Below are positions 1-8,794 of a stretch of 64,000 nucleotides of DNA, piece by piece (positions within the stretch are counted from its first letter, which is position 1; each line of letters starts with the position of its first letter). Both the position numbers and the translations under genes were made by a program. The DNA comes from Sodalis sp. dw_96 (GTDB taxonomy: Bacteria > Pseudomonadota > Gammaproteobacteria > Enterobacterales > Enterobacteriaceae), in assembly GCF_018449575.1 (NCBI RefSeq), contig NZ_JAAVUT010000005.1, forward strand, positions 186,001-250,000, written 5' to 3'. The notes beneath the pieces were generated by a model. The model did no database searches and was not told the DNA's origin. It worked only from the letters and a program-made list of their open reading frames with translations.

Positions 1-819
1 ACCCTGGTGGGTCTGGGGGATTTGACCAAAGGCGGCCCGCTGCTGGCCATGCTGGGTTTTGTCATTATCGTGGTGCTTGAAGCACGGCGGATACCGGGCG
101 CGGTGCTGATAGGCATCCTGGCTATCACGTTTATTTCCATCGCCGTGGGCCTCAGCCCCTGGGGCGGCGTGCTCTCCATGCCGCCTTCCATTGCGCCGAC
201 CTTCCTGCACCTGGATATTCGCGGGGCATTCGACGTCTCCATGATTAGCGTGGTATTCGCCTTCCTGTTCGTGGATGTGTTCGATAACTCCGGCACCCTG
301 ATTGGCGTGACCAAACGCGCCGGACTGGCGGACGAAGACGGCAACATTCCTAAAATGGGCAAAGCGCTGGTGGCGGATAGCGCCGCGGCACTGTTTGGTT
401 CGCTGCTGGGCACCTCCACCACCACCAGTTATATTGAATCCGCCGCGGGCGTCAGCGCCGGGGGCCGTACCGGCCTCACCGCCATAGTGGTGGGCATCCT
501 GTTCCTGCTGAGCCTGTTTTTCGCGCCGCTGGCGGGCAGCGTGCCGGCCTTCGCCACCGCGCCGGCGTTACTGTTTATCGCCGTGCTGATGACCTCGGGC
601 CTGGCGGAAATCGATTGGCGGGACATCACCGTGGCCGCCCCGGTCACCGTGACCGCCCTGACCATGCCGCTGACCTACTCCATCGCCAACGGCATCGCCT
701 TCGGTTTCATCACCTGGACGGTAGTGAAACTACTGAGCGGACGTTATCGCGATCTGAACGCCGCGCTGGTGATTTTGTCGCTGCTGTTTGTCATCAAGCT
801 GGGCTGGCTCAGCGCCTAA
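1..819 (+). CDS. Adenine/hypoxanthine permease (AzgA-type NCS2), C-terminal part
   Basis: The reading frame is open from base 1 and the start lies outside the window, so only about the last 272 residues are present. It is a hydrophobic multi-pass inner-membrane protein. The motifs FDNSGTLIGV, the GLADEDG loop and YIESAAGVSAGGRTGL match the nucleobase-binding region of the AzgA branch of proton-coupled purine permeases. The sequence is closer to the E. coli AdeP/AdeQ adenine permeases, as I remember them, than to GhxP/GhxQ. Known for the family: high-affinity uptake of adenine or hypoxanthine for salvage. Which base this copy carries is inference. The gene is followed by a repeat-containing gap and then a convergent gene. 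Confidence 0.85.
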   Translation, partial: TLVGLGDLTKGGPLLAMLGFVIIVVLEARRIPGAVLIGILAITFISIAVGLSPWGGVLSMPPSIAPTFLHLDIRGAFDVSMISVVFAFLFVDVFDNSGTLIGVTKRAGLADEDGNIPKMGKALVADSAAALFGSLLGTSTTTSYIESAAGVSAGGRTGLTAIVVGILFLLSLFFAPLAGSVPAFATAPALLFIAVLMTSGLAEIDWRDITVAAPVTVTALTMPLTYSIANGIAFGFITWTVVKLLSGRYRDLNAALVILSLLFVIKLGWLSA

Positions 820-1163
820 AGGGCAGGCCGTACCCGCTATCATCCGTTATCGCAGCAAGCGTGCCGCAGAAAGCACATGTTAAAGCGAGAACGTGTTAAA
901 GGGAGACCGCGCTGATGGGGTCGAAGCAGGCGTGGTTTTTTCGCCCGACCGAGCGCCACATGGCACGGTAGGCCCGCCAGCACAGTCGTCTCAGCGAGCC
1001 CGGTCGGGACAGAGCGATAGATCGTAAACACGCCGTAAATCCGTCCCTGGAGGCTCGATCCGCGCCATCCCTGGCGCGGACGGTTTACTCCTCTATCACC
1101 CTGCCCCGCCTCTTTGACTCCACGCTCGTTTGCCAGAAGTCTGAATTGGAGCTACCACGGCTG
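820..1163. other. Intergenic region between convergent genes, containing a dispersed repeat
   Basis: No convincing gene is present. Small open frames here lack ribosome-binding sites and family features. The stretch from about 890 to 1005 is one copy, in reverse orientation, of the ~106-bp repeat found in tandem at 19131-19400. The remainder shows nothing I recognise. Confidence 0.6.
890..1005 (-). repeat. Dispersed ~106-bp intergenic repeat, single copy
   Basis: Read on the minus strand, this segment carries the blocks GCGGGCCTACCGTGC, GGCGCTCGGTCGGGCG, GCTTCGACCCCATCAGCGCG and GGTCTCCCTTTAAC, in the same order as the tandem copies at 19131-19400. A short second GTTAAAG-CGAGA block just upstream (near 879-890) suggests part of another unit. 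There is no coding potential. It lies between two convergent genes, as expected of a mobile or structural intergenic repeat. Confidence 0.7.
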
Positions 1164-1853
1164 TTATTTTGAGGACCGGATAACTGGCCGCAGGCTGAAT
1201 TCCGGGGCGGAATACGCCCACAGATACAGCGACGCGGTAGAACCATAAGGAGAGTAGCGCCGACGATAGCGTTCAAAACGCTCCCGGGGCAATTCAGTAT
1301 GCCGGTAAAGATTCATCATGCCGCGCCGGATGGCCAAATCCCCCCAGCTTAAAACATCCGGACGCCCCATGGAGAACATCATCAGCATCTCCGCGGTCCA
1401 GACGCCGATGCCCGGCAAACGCGACAACGCCGCAATCACCTCCTGGTCGGTGTACCCGCCGATAGCCGCCAAATCCAGCTCACCGCTCATTACCGCCGTG
1501 GCCGCACCCTTGATATACAATGCCTTTCTCATCGACATACCGCAGGATTGAATCTGCTCCGCCGTCAATTGTTCCATGGTGGCCGGAGTGATGGCAACCG
1601 CCAGCGCCCTCAGGCGATTATTCACCGTCAGAGCGGCTTTAGTGGATATCTGCTGATCGACAATATTACGCACCAGGGCAGCGAACAAATCCGGCATCAT
1701 CGGCCGGCTAATGACGCCAAAACGCTCAATGGCCTCGGCCATACGCTTGTCTTTTTTCGCCAACCAGGATAGCGCCTTGGAACCATAGTCAACTCTTAAC
1801 ATAAATAACGCACCATGAATAACGCTCACTTTTTCAGACGCCGGGACAGACAT
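1164..1853 (-). CDS. DNA-3-methyladenine glycosylase II family protein (HhH-GPD)
   Basis: 229 residues of the HhH-GPD base-excision-repair superfamily, AlkA-like. The helix-hairpin-helix motif LPGIGVWTA is at about residues 146-154, and the catalytic aspartate expected for the family is Asp172 in LSWGDLAIRRG. The family flips out and removes alkylated purines such as 3-methyladenine, leaving an abasic site. It lacks the N-terminal TBP-like domain of E. coli AlkA, so it is the shorter single-domain type. The start is uncertain: ATG at 1853 has no strong Shine-Dalgarno, and an in-frame ATG at 1802 would remove 17 residues. It is a single-gene unit on the minus strand. Confidence 0.85.
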   Translation of the reverse strand: MSVPASEKVSVIHGALFMLRVDYGSKALSWLAKKDKRMAEAIERFGVISRPMMPDLFAALVRNIVDQQISTKAALTVNNRLRALAVAITPATMEQLTAEQIQSCGMSMRKALYIKGAATAVMSGELDLAAIGGYTDQEVIAALSRLPGIGVWTAEMLMMFSMGRPDVLSWGDLAIRRGMMNLYRHTELPRERFERYRRRYSPYGSTASLYLWAYSAPEFSLRPVIRSSK

Positions 1854-1975
1854 ACCGCGTCCAGCATAGCATTTTGTTCGTTAGGCATTAATTTATAAAA
1901 ATGCTATAAATGAAGACGCGGCATGCCCTTATCCGGGCAGCGGATTTCATTTCCCTCATCATAAAGGCAGGCAGT

Positions 1976-2926
1976 ATGAAACCACGTAAAGTGATGATCA
2001 TCGGCGCAGGCAACGTAGGATCCTCCGCCGCCTATGCGCTGCTGAACCAGCAGATTTGCCAGGAACTGATCCTGGTGGACCTGAACCAGTCCCTGGTGGA
2101 AGGGCATCGCCAGGATCTCGCCGATGCCGCAGCCTATATGCCCGGCCGAATCATTATCAGCGCCCGTCCGGCTACCGACTGCGCCGATGTTGATATCGCG
2201 GTGATCACCGTTTCCGGCGGCAGCCTGAAACCCGGCCAGACCCGGCTGGATGAACTGGACGGTACCGCCCGCATCGTCGGCCTTATCGTGCCGGAAATGA
2301 TGCAAAACGGCTTCAAGGGGATTTTTTTAGTCGCCACCAATCCTTGCGATATCATCACCTACCAGGTGTGGAAACTCTCCGGCCTGCCCCGTCATCAGGT
2401 GCTGGGCACCGGCGTATGGCTGGATACCACCCGCTTGCGGCGCATCCTGGCCGAACATTTCGACATCGCGGCCCAAAGCGTCGATGCCTTTATTCTCGGC
2501 GAACACGGAGACACGCAGTTTCCGGTCTGGTCGCATTCGTCGGTGTACGGCATGACGCTCAATGAATACAGCCGGTCGAAAACCGGACAGGAGCTGGACT
2601 TTACGGCATTGAGCGAACGCACCCGCCAGCTGGGCTTTGAAATCTATTCGCAAAAGGGCTGCACCGAATACGGTGTTGCCGGCACCATTACCGAAATCTG
2701 CCGTAACCTGTTTACCAGCAGCCATCGGGCGCTCACCGTCTCCTGCGTATTAGATGGCGAATATGGCAAGGAAGGATTGGCCATCGGCGTTCCGGCGGTA
2801 TTAACCCAGCGCGGCATTGAGCAAATCATCGAGCTGGATTTTAACGAGCTGGAGCAACGTCAGTTTGATGATTCGGCGGCGGCCATAAAAATCAATATTC
2901 AACGTTTGGCGGTACTTCATCATTAA
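1976..2926 (+). CDS. L-lactate dehydrogenase / L-2-hydroxyisocaproate dehydrogenase-like oxidoreductase
   Basis: 316 residues of the LDH/MDH superfamily, cytosolic, NAD-dependent. An N-terminal Rossmann motif GAGNVG is at residues 10-15. The catalytic set is visible: Arg90 in the KPGQTR loop, Asn122 in TNPCD, Asp150 and Arg153 in LDTTRLR, and His177 in GEHGDT. The specificity loop reads SGGSLKPGQ, not the GAPQKPGE typical of lactate dehydrogenases. That and the overall look suggest L-2-hydroxyisocaproate dehydrogenase or another 2-hydroxyacid substrate; this is inference. The frame is open back to 1910, but the ATG at 1976 is preceded by an AAGGCAGG-like ribosome-binding site and starts right at the Rossmann strand, so I chose it. 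Confidence 0.85.
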   Translation: MKPRKVMIIGAGNVGSSAAYALLNQQICQELILVDLNQSLVEGHRQDLADAAAYMPGRIIISARPATDCADVDIAVITVSGGSLKPGQTRLDELDGTARIVGLIVPEMMQNGFKGIFLVATNPCDIITYQVWKLSGLPRHQVLGTGVWLDTTRLRRILAEHFDIAAQSVDAFILGEHGDTQFPVWSHSSVYGMTLNEYSRSKTGQELDFTALSERTRQLGFEIYSQKGCTEYGVAGTITEICRNLFTSSHRALTVSCVLDGEYGKEGLAIGVPAVLTQRGIEQIIELDFNELEQRQFDDSAAAIKINIQRLAVLHH

Positions 2927-3061
2927 CACATCGCTATCCGCCATTATTTTCCGGACAGCGACGCCCTGGGTCCGGGGAATACTCCACCGAATCCGACTTG
3001 ATGCCGATAAATAAAAATGAAAATGCTCATTATCCTGTGAGAGATATCACTAACAGCATAT

Positions 3062-3460
3062 TTATTTGACACGCAGCAATCGCCTTACCATGCGCTTTAA
3101 TCTTTTTTTGAAATCATCATACTTGACGAAACGATAAGTACCGCGATCGCCTTTGGTTTGCCATTGGCAATGGAGATCATTATTTACCGCACTGACATAA
3201 TTCGAAGTCAATTCCCCCCGCCGCGAATGGCATGGGCAATGCGCCGGTTGGGCCTTTCGGTCGCAAACCGGAATCGAACAGAACGGATTAGCCTGCTGGG
3301 AGACCGGAGAAAATATCGGATAATAATGCATCGGTAGCGGAGGGGGCATCATTGGCATCGGCAGCTTGGGTGGGTCCAATGATTGAAGTAAAATCATTAT
3401 CATTGATAATAATAGAACTGAGCGCAATATTACACTGAGCTGATTTTTTCTGATGGTCAT
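3062..3460 (-). CDS. Orphan small protein with an N-terminal hydrophobic segment and proline- and cysteine-rich middle
   Basis: I do not recognise this protein. From the ATG at 3460 it has 132 residues: a short basic start, a hydrophobic stretch at about 7-25 that could be a signal peptide or membrane anchor, a Met/Pro-rich linker (residues about 27-45, several PPxLPMP-like runs), a segment with several cysteines (about 60-80) and a basic C-terminal tail. A GTG at 3511 would extend the frame by 17 residues. No operon partner lies nearby. The ordered layout suggests a real exported protein, but no family supports it. Confidence 0.4.
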   Translation of the reverse strand: MTIRKNQLSVILRSVLLLSMIMILLQSLDPPKLPMPMMPPPLPMHYYPIFSPVSQQANPFCSIPVCDRKAQPAHCPCHSRRGELTSNYVSAVNNDLHCQWQTKGDRGTYRFVKYDDFKKRLKRMVRRLLRVK

Positions 3461-3511
3461 GAAATAACGTACCTGCTTTTCACTTATGCCATTATCGGTT
3501 TCCCATCTCAC

Positions 3512-4036
3512 AGAGAAATACCTTGCCGATGGGAGAATTTTCTGCCGTCCTCTGTGGATAATTAGATAACATTCTATAAATTTTATTAAAAATAATACTT
3601 ACAATACATTCAATATTTGGATGAAGCGTTACCATTAAGAGATGGTAGCGTTAATATACGAATAACCCCACAAGTCTACAATACTATTCAGATACGTGTG
3701 GCTATGCAATAATGGAACGTCAAAATCCATTTCTGTTTATAACCAAGATGCATTCATATTATCACTTTTTTTTATCACTTTTGGTTATTTATTCATAACC
3801 GTGCAATTATAATTTTATAAAGAATTAATGAATTAGTTTAAATAAAATATTCCACTAGCGATAAACATCCATTAGCAGTGATAACCGGTTGAAAGGGGAA
3901 AAAGCGCCGGACGGGGAAAATAGGGCCATATGGCCGGACAGCATCCGGCTTTGGGCTTAGAATGACGGGAAGACGTGCGTGAGTGCCGGTCCCGGCGGCA
4001 AACCGGCGAAACCGGCTTGACCCGTTCCGACTCTTC
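3512..4036. other. AT-rich intergenic region
   Basis: About 520 bases without a gene I can support. The section 3540-3860 is strongly AT-rich. Near 3905-3955, just beyond the tmaR stop codon, there are overlapping GC-rich inverted repeats (CCGGAC/GTCCGG types and the palindrome GGCCATATGGCC) that could end tmaR transcription, but no clean T-tract follows. Confidence 0.4.
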
Positions 4037-4456
<420 letters not shown>

Positions 4457-4526
4457 TTACAGAGTAGCAGCTAACCCATGCAATGGCTTAATGCCATTTT
4501 ACCCGTTTTCAACCTCGAACCCTACT

Positions 4527-5606
4527 TCAATCTTCCTGTGCAGGCAAAGGCTTACGTAGCGCCAGGCAAAGCAATTGCGCCATTTGCTCAAGTTGCCCGG
4601 TAAGCTTCAGGCTCAGCCAGACATAACCGAATATCGGCGCTTCAATCTGCTCGCGGCGACTGGCCAGCTCCATCAATTGCCTCAGTTCGGCCGCGATGGT
4701 ATCCAGCTCTCCGCTATTGGCGACGATAGGCGCGGGATTCCCCTGGCGCAGGGCCTCTGCCAGGGTTAGCAGCGTACGCAACGTCACCATTTGGGTACTG
4801 CGCAAGGTGGTGGCGTTCAGAAGGATAAAATGGCTTTCCCGCGAAGACCACCAGGCATCGATTTGCAATTCCAGCACACAGACGATATTGCGGCTGAGAT
4901 TCTGGATCCGGTCGAATATCTCCTTGGAGATAGCCGTCTCTTTGGCGGCGGGCGCCGCCAGCGTCCCCATTTTCACCACGTCGTTAAGCAGTTTTTTCAA
5001 ACGGCCTTCCAGGCGCGGCCGCTCAATAATATTCGGCGAGACATACGCGGCATAGATTTTACTCAGGGCGGTGAGATTAAAACTCATCTGCATACGCCAA
5101 TGAATAAAGGCCCGCTGCGGATAGATACTGGTAAACAACAGCGCCAGCAGCGATCCGATAATCACATCGCCGCTGCGCCATAGCGCGGTTTGCATATCAC
5201 CGGCCCCGGCGCCGCATACCACCGCCAGGGTAATACCGATAAGCAGCGCCATATAGGGCCGCTTGCCCAAAGTCAGATAACCGCAGACAAACATTACCAC
5301 ACCACACCAGGCCAGCATTATCGGCAGGGAGTAAAGCTCCAGCCGCAGGGCTATCAACCCCGAAGCGGCGCCGAAAATGGTGCCGATAATCCGTTGCCCG
5401 GCGCGCTGTAACACATTTCCCCAAAATGAAATCGGTCCCATGACCACCACCAGGGTAATCAGCGGCCAGGTCCCTTCGGGAATATCCAGCAGGCGGATGA
5501 TCATAAACGTCAGAACAAACGCCAGTCCGATGCGCAAGCCGTGGGCAATACGGTAATTCTGGTAAATGGTGTTTTCGAGGGAGGAAATCTTTCTATCCAA
5601 ACGCAC
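4527..5606 (-). CDS. yeeA: YeeA, FUSC-family inner-membrane protein
   Basis: 359 residues matching E. coli YeeA along its length, for example GTWPLITLVVVMGPISFWGN and ALWRSGDVIIGSLLALLFT. There are about six membrane segments in the N-terminal half (roughly residues 25-165), followed by a cytosolic helical domain. FUSC proteins resemble aromatic-acid and fusaric-acid exporters; the substrate of YeeA is unknown. The start is a GTG at 5606 with AGGTTG upstream at suitable spacing. Gene order with tmaR is conserved with E. coli; a gap of 133 bases separates them. Confidence 0.93.
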   Translation of the reverse strand: MRLDRKISSLENTIYQNYRIAHGLRIGLAFVLTFMIIRLLDIPEGTWPLITLVVVMGPISFWGNVLQRAGQRIIGTIFGAASGLIALRLELYSLPIMLAWCGVVMFVCGYLTLGKRPYMALLIGITLAVVCGAGAGDMQTALWRSGDVIIGSLLALLFTSIYPQRAFIHWRMQMSFNLTALSKIYAAYVSPNIIERPRLEGRLKKLLNDVVKMGTLAAPAAKETAISKEIFDRIQNLSRNIVCVLELQIDAWWSSRESHFILLNATTLRSTQMVTLRTLLTLAEALRQGNPAPIVANSGELDTIAAELRQLMELASRREQIEAPIFGYVWLSLKLTGQLEQMAQLLCLALRKPLPAQED

Positions 5607-6265
5607 GGGCTATCAACCTGGAATGACTAAGCTAAAAAATTATTTTAAAGAAATTAAATGGTTTTCACATCATAAATTCTTCTTATACATGTCGGAATGT
5701 AACCTGCGCCGATTTTCCTCAAAACAGGGGATTCTTGGCGGATAAAGGCACATTCGCCGCGCCTGGGCACCCCTCAGGACAGGCGCATAGCGGTTTTAAA
5801 AACTATTTTCCAAACGCTATACCCTCAACGGCGAGTTAAAGCCGGTCTTTGATCAAATTTTATCATTGTTTTCCAAAGGACTATGCCTTGGACGGTGCTT
5901 TTTACCCGCCCGTCACGTCATACCGGCGCTAAGGAAGCGGAGGATTGTCTTTCGCTATAAAATTTACAGGTTGTTACATTTTAACCATAACAACCAAATG
6001 GAATTTATCATGTTTTAAATCAAACAATTACTTAATGATCCGCTTTAATTAGACCCGCCGCTGTCGACATGTCCGGAAACAATAGAACCGGTACCATTGC
6101 AAAGTTAAGCATTTGTTAGCAACATATTTATTTATTGCAACAATGTAAAATAATTTATAATTTGTCCACAACGTTTATTCACAACAACAAGATGAGTTCT
6201 GTCGTGAGATCCAAAAAACCCGAGATGCCTTCATGCATCATTACAATAAAATAGGGAATGTCATA
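5607..6265. other. Long AT-rich intergenic region upstream of the dehydrogenase operon
   Basis: About 660 bases between the divergent yeeA and the gluconate-dehydrogenase-like operon. No gene, RNA or clear operator is visible. From 5950 to 6230 it is very AT-rich, which fits a promoter and regulatory region for the operon. I could not pick a single convincing -35/-10 pair. Confidence 0.4.
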
Positions 6266-7021
6266 ATGCCCAAGAGACAAAAAACCCTGCCGGGCGTCAC
6301 CCGCAGACAGCTTCTTTCCTATTCCGCCGCCTCTCTCGCCATCGGCGCCTCCGTTGCCGCCAAAGCCACCGTGTTAAAAGGCACCCCCGGATGGCAACCC
6401 TTCGCCCATAATCCCATCGAGACCTTTGAGCATCAAGGATGGTTATTCTTCAACGAAAAGGAAGTCGCCACGCTTGAGGCGATAGTGGACAGGCTGATTC
6501 CCGCCGATGAGCTCAGCGTCGGCGGTAGAGATGCCGGCTGCGTGGTGTTTATCGACCGCCAGCTAAAAGGTTTTTACGGCACGTTTTCCCGTCTCTATAT
6601 GGAAGGTCCTTTTCAGCAGGGCACACCGGAACAGGGGGATCAATCACCGCTGGTGCCGCAGCAGCGTTACCGGATCGGCCTGGCCGACCTGGAAGACTAT
6701 ACGCAGCAGGAATTCAACAAGCCTTTTCATCAGATCACCGCCGAGCAGCAGGACCTGGTCCTGCACGGTTTGGAGAAAGGCGACGTCAAGCTTGCGAATA
6801 TCGATGCAAAATTGTTTATGACCCAGGTGCTCAACAACACCATGGAAGGGTTCTTTGCCGACCCCATGTATGGTGGTAACCGTGACATGGTGTCCTGGAA
6901 AATGATTGGTTTTCCCGGTGCCCGCTATGACTACCGCGATCTGGTTGAAAAACATAATCAGGATCTTCATCTTTCGCCGGTCAGCATCGAAGGCGGAGAA
7001 CAATGGAAAACCAAGGGCTAA
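6266..7021 (+). CDS. Gluconate 2-dehydrogenase subunit 3 (gamma subunit), Tat-exported
   Basis: 251 residues. The N-terminus carries a twin-arginine signal (TRRQLLSYSAASLAIGASVA, from about residue 11), followed by the gluconate 2-dehydrogenase subunit 3 domain with FFNEKEVATLEAIVDRLIPAD near residues 58-78. In this family the gamma subunit escorts the cofactor-loaded catalytic subunit across the inner membrane by the Tat route. The frame opens at an ATG at 6233, but the ATG at 6266 has a TAGGGA ribosome-binding site and sits just before the signal peptide. It is the first gene of a three-gene operon; the next start is 6 bases downstream. Confidence 0.88.
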   Translation: MPKRQKTLPGVTRRQLLSYSAASLAIGASVAAKATVLKGTPGWQPFAHNPIETFEHQGWLFFNEKEVATLEAIVDRLIPADELSVGGRDAGCVVFIDRQLKGFYGTFSRLYMEGPFQQGTPEQGDQSPLVPQQRYRIGLADLEDYTQQEFNKPFHQITAEQQDLVLHGLEKGDVKLANIDAKLFMTQVLNNTMEGFFADPMYGGNRDMVSWKMIGFPGARYDYRDLVEKHNQDLHLSPVSIEGGEQWKTKG

Positions 7022-7027
7022 ACCGAC

Positions 7028-8794
7028 ATGGCAAAGAAACTTCCTAAAACCGATGTGGTGGTGGTGGGACTGGGCTGGGCGGGATCCATCATCGCCAATG
7101 AATTAACCGATGCCGGCCTGGAAGTCATCGCTATCGAACGCGGCCCCTGGCGCGATACCGCACGGGATTTCAACGTCGCCTCGGTAACCGATGAATTGCG
7201 TTACAATCGCAGTCAGGAGCTGATGCTGCGCACCCGGCAAAATACCCTCACCATACGTAATAATCTTTCTCAAACCGCGCTGCCCATGCGCTCCTGGGGC
7301 TCATTTCACCCCGGTAACGGCACCGGCGGCGCGGGCAATCATTGGGCGGGCATCACCTTTCGTTTTCAGCCGGAAGAGTTCCGCCTGAAAAGCCATCTTA
7401 TCGAGCGTTATGGCGCCGCCGCCATGCCCGAGGAATTAACCCTGCAAGACTGGGGTGTCGACTGGCAGGAAATGGAACCGTTTTATATGCAGTTCGAGCG
7501 CTTAGCCGGCACCTCGGGATATGCCTCCAATCTCAACGGCATAAAACGCGAGGGCGGCAACCCCTTTGAGGGCATGCGCTCCGGCGATTATCCCACGCCG
7601 CCGCTGAAGCAACCCTACGGACCGACGCTGTTTGCCGAAGCCGCCAGAAGTCTGGGATATACTCCCTTCCCCGTTCCCTCGTCCCTGGTGTCGCAGGCTT
7701 ATACCAATCCACTCGGCGTCTCCATGGGACCCTGTACCTTCTGCGGCTACTGCACCAACTACGGCTGCGCCAACTATGCCAAGGCCAGCGCCATCACCAC
7801 CGTGTTGCCGGTGCTGGTGCGTAAAGAGAATTTCTCCACTCTCACCCACTGCGAAGTGATGAAAGTCACCCTGGACTCCACGGGCAAACGCGCCACCGGC
7901 GTGGTCTATATGGATTCATCAGGTGATGAGTGGGAACAGCCGGCCGATTTGGTGATTGTGACCGCCTTTACCTTTGAGAACGTGCGCCTTATGCTGCTGT
8001 CCGGCGTCGGCAAGGCATACGATCCGGTGACCAATACCGGCACCACCGGCCGTAGTTATGCCTACCAAACCGCCAACTCGGTACAGGTGTTTTTCGACGA
8101 TAAAAACTTCAACCCCTTTATCGGCGGCGGCGCGGTGGGCATGGGCATTGATGATTTCAATAATGATAACTTCGATCATGCCGGACTGGGCTTTTTTGGC
8201 GGCGGCAGCATTCGCGTCACCCCCATCGGTTCGGCGCCCATCGCTTATCATCCCACCCCGGACGGCACACCAACCTGGGGCAGTGAATTCAAGCGCCAGG
8301 TGAAGAAAAATTATCTCAGCAGCATGAGTATCGGCTGCGAGGCCAGCAATTATTCCACCCGTACCAATTATTTGTCCCTGGACCCGACCTACAAAGATCC
8401 CTTGGGACGGCCGTTGCTGCGCATGACGTTCGACTTCACGCAAAACGAATTAAAGATGGCCAAATATTGCACCGACCGGGTAGGCGAGATAGCCAAAGCA
8501 ATGAACCCGCGGGAATACTTTCTGCATCCGATGAAAGGACACTGGAACTCTTTACCCTATCAATCCTCTCATGTTGTCGGCGGGTTTATCATGGGCGCCG
8601 ACCCTTCCACCAGCTCGGTGAACAAACACCTGCAGGTATGGGATGTACCCAATCTGTTTGTGGTGGGCGCCTCGGCTTTTCCTCAGAATCCCGGCTATAA
8701 CCCCACAGGTACCGTGGGGGCGCTGGCATTCAAAGCCGCTCACGCCATCCGCAACTATTATATGAAACGCCCCGGGGAGATGATCACCGCATGA
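7028..8794 (+). CDS. GMC-type FAD dehydrogenase, catalytic subunit of a gluconate 2-dehydrogenase-like complex
   Basis: 588 residues. The FAD-binding Rossmann motif VVGLGWAGS is at about residues 12-20, and a GMC C-terminal domain ends in NPGYNPTGTVGALAFKAAH. It oxidises a sugar, sugar acid or polyol in the periplasm and passes electrons to the cytochrome subunit encoded next. Cysteines at 236, 239, 242 and 247 (GPCTFCGYCTNYGC) resemble the iron-sulfur site of FAD-dependent glucose and gluconate dehydrogenases. There is no signal peptide of its own, so export probably rides on the Tat signal of the gamma subunit. The substrate (gluconate, 2-ketogluconate, sorbitol or other) cannot be decided from sequence. 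Confidence 0.88.
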   Translation: MAKKLPKTDVVVVGLGWAGSIIANELTDAGLEVIAIERGPWRDTARDFNVASVTDELRYNRSQELMLRTRQNTLTIRNNLSQTALPMRSWGSFHPGNGTGGAGNHWAGITFRFQPEEFRLKSHLIERYGAAAMPEELTLQDWGVDWQEMEPFYMQFERLAGTSGYASNLNGIKREGGNPFEGMRSGDYPTPPLKQPYGPTLFAEAARSLGYTPFPVPSSLVSQAYTNPLGVSMGPCTFCGYCTNYGCANYAKASAITTVLPVLVRKENFSTLTHCEVMKVTLDSTGKRATGVVYMDSSGDEWEQPADLVIVTAFTFENVRLMLLSGVGKAYDPVTNTGTTGRSYAYQTANSVQVFFDDKNFNPFIGGGAVGMGIDDFNNDNFDHAGLGFFGGGSIRVTPIGSAPIAYHPTPDGTPTWGSEFKRQVKKNYLSSMSIGCEASNYSTRTNYLSLDPTYKDPLGRPLLRMTFDFTQNELKMAKYCTDRVGEIAKAMNPREYFLHPMKGHWNSLPYQSSHVVGGFIMGADPSTSSVNKHLQVWDVPNLFVVGASAFPQNPGYNPTGTVGALAFKAAHAIRNYYMKRPGEMITA

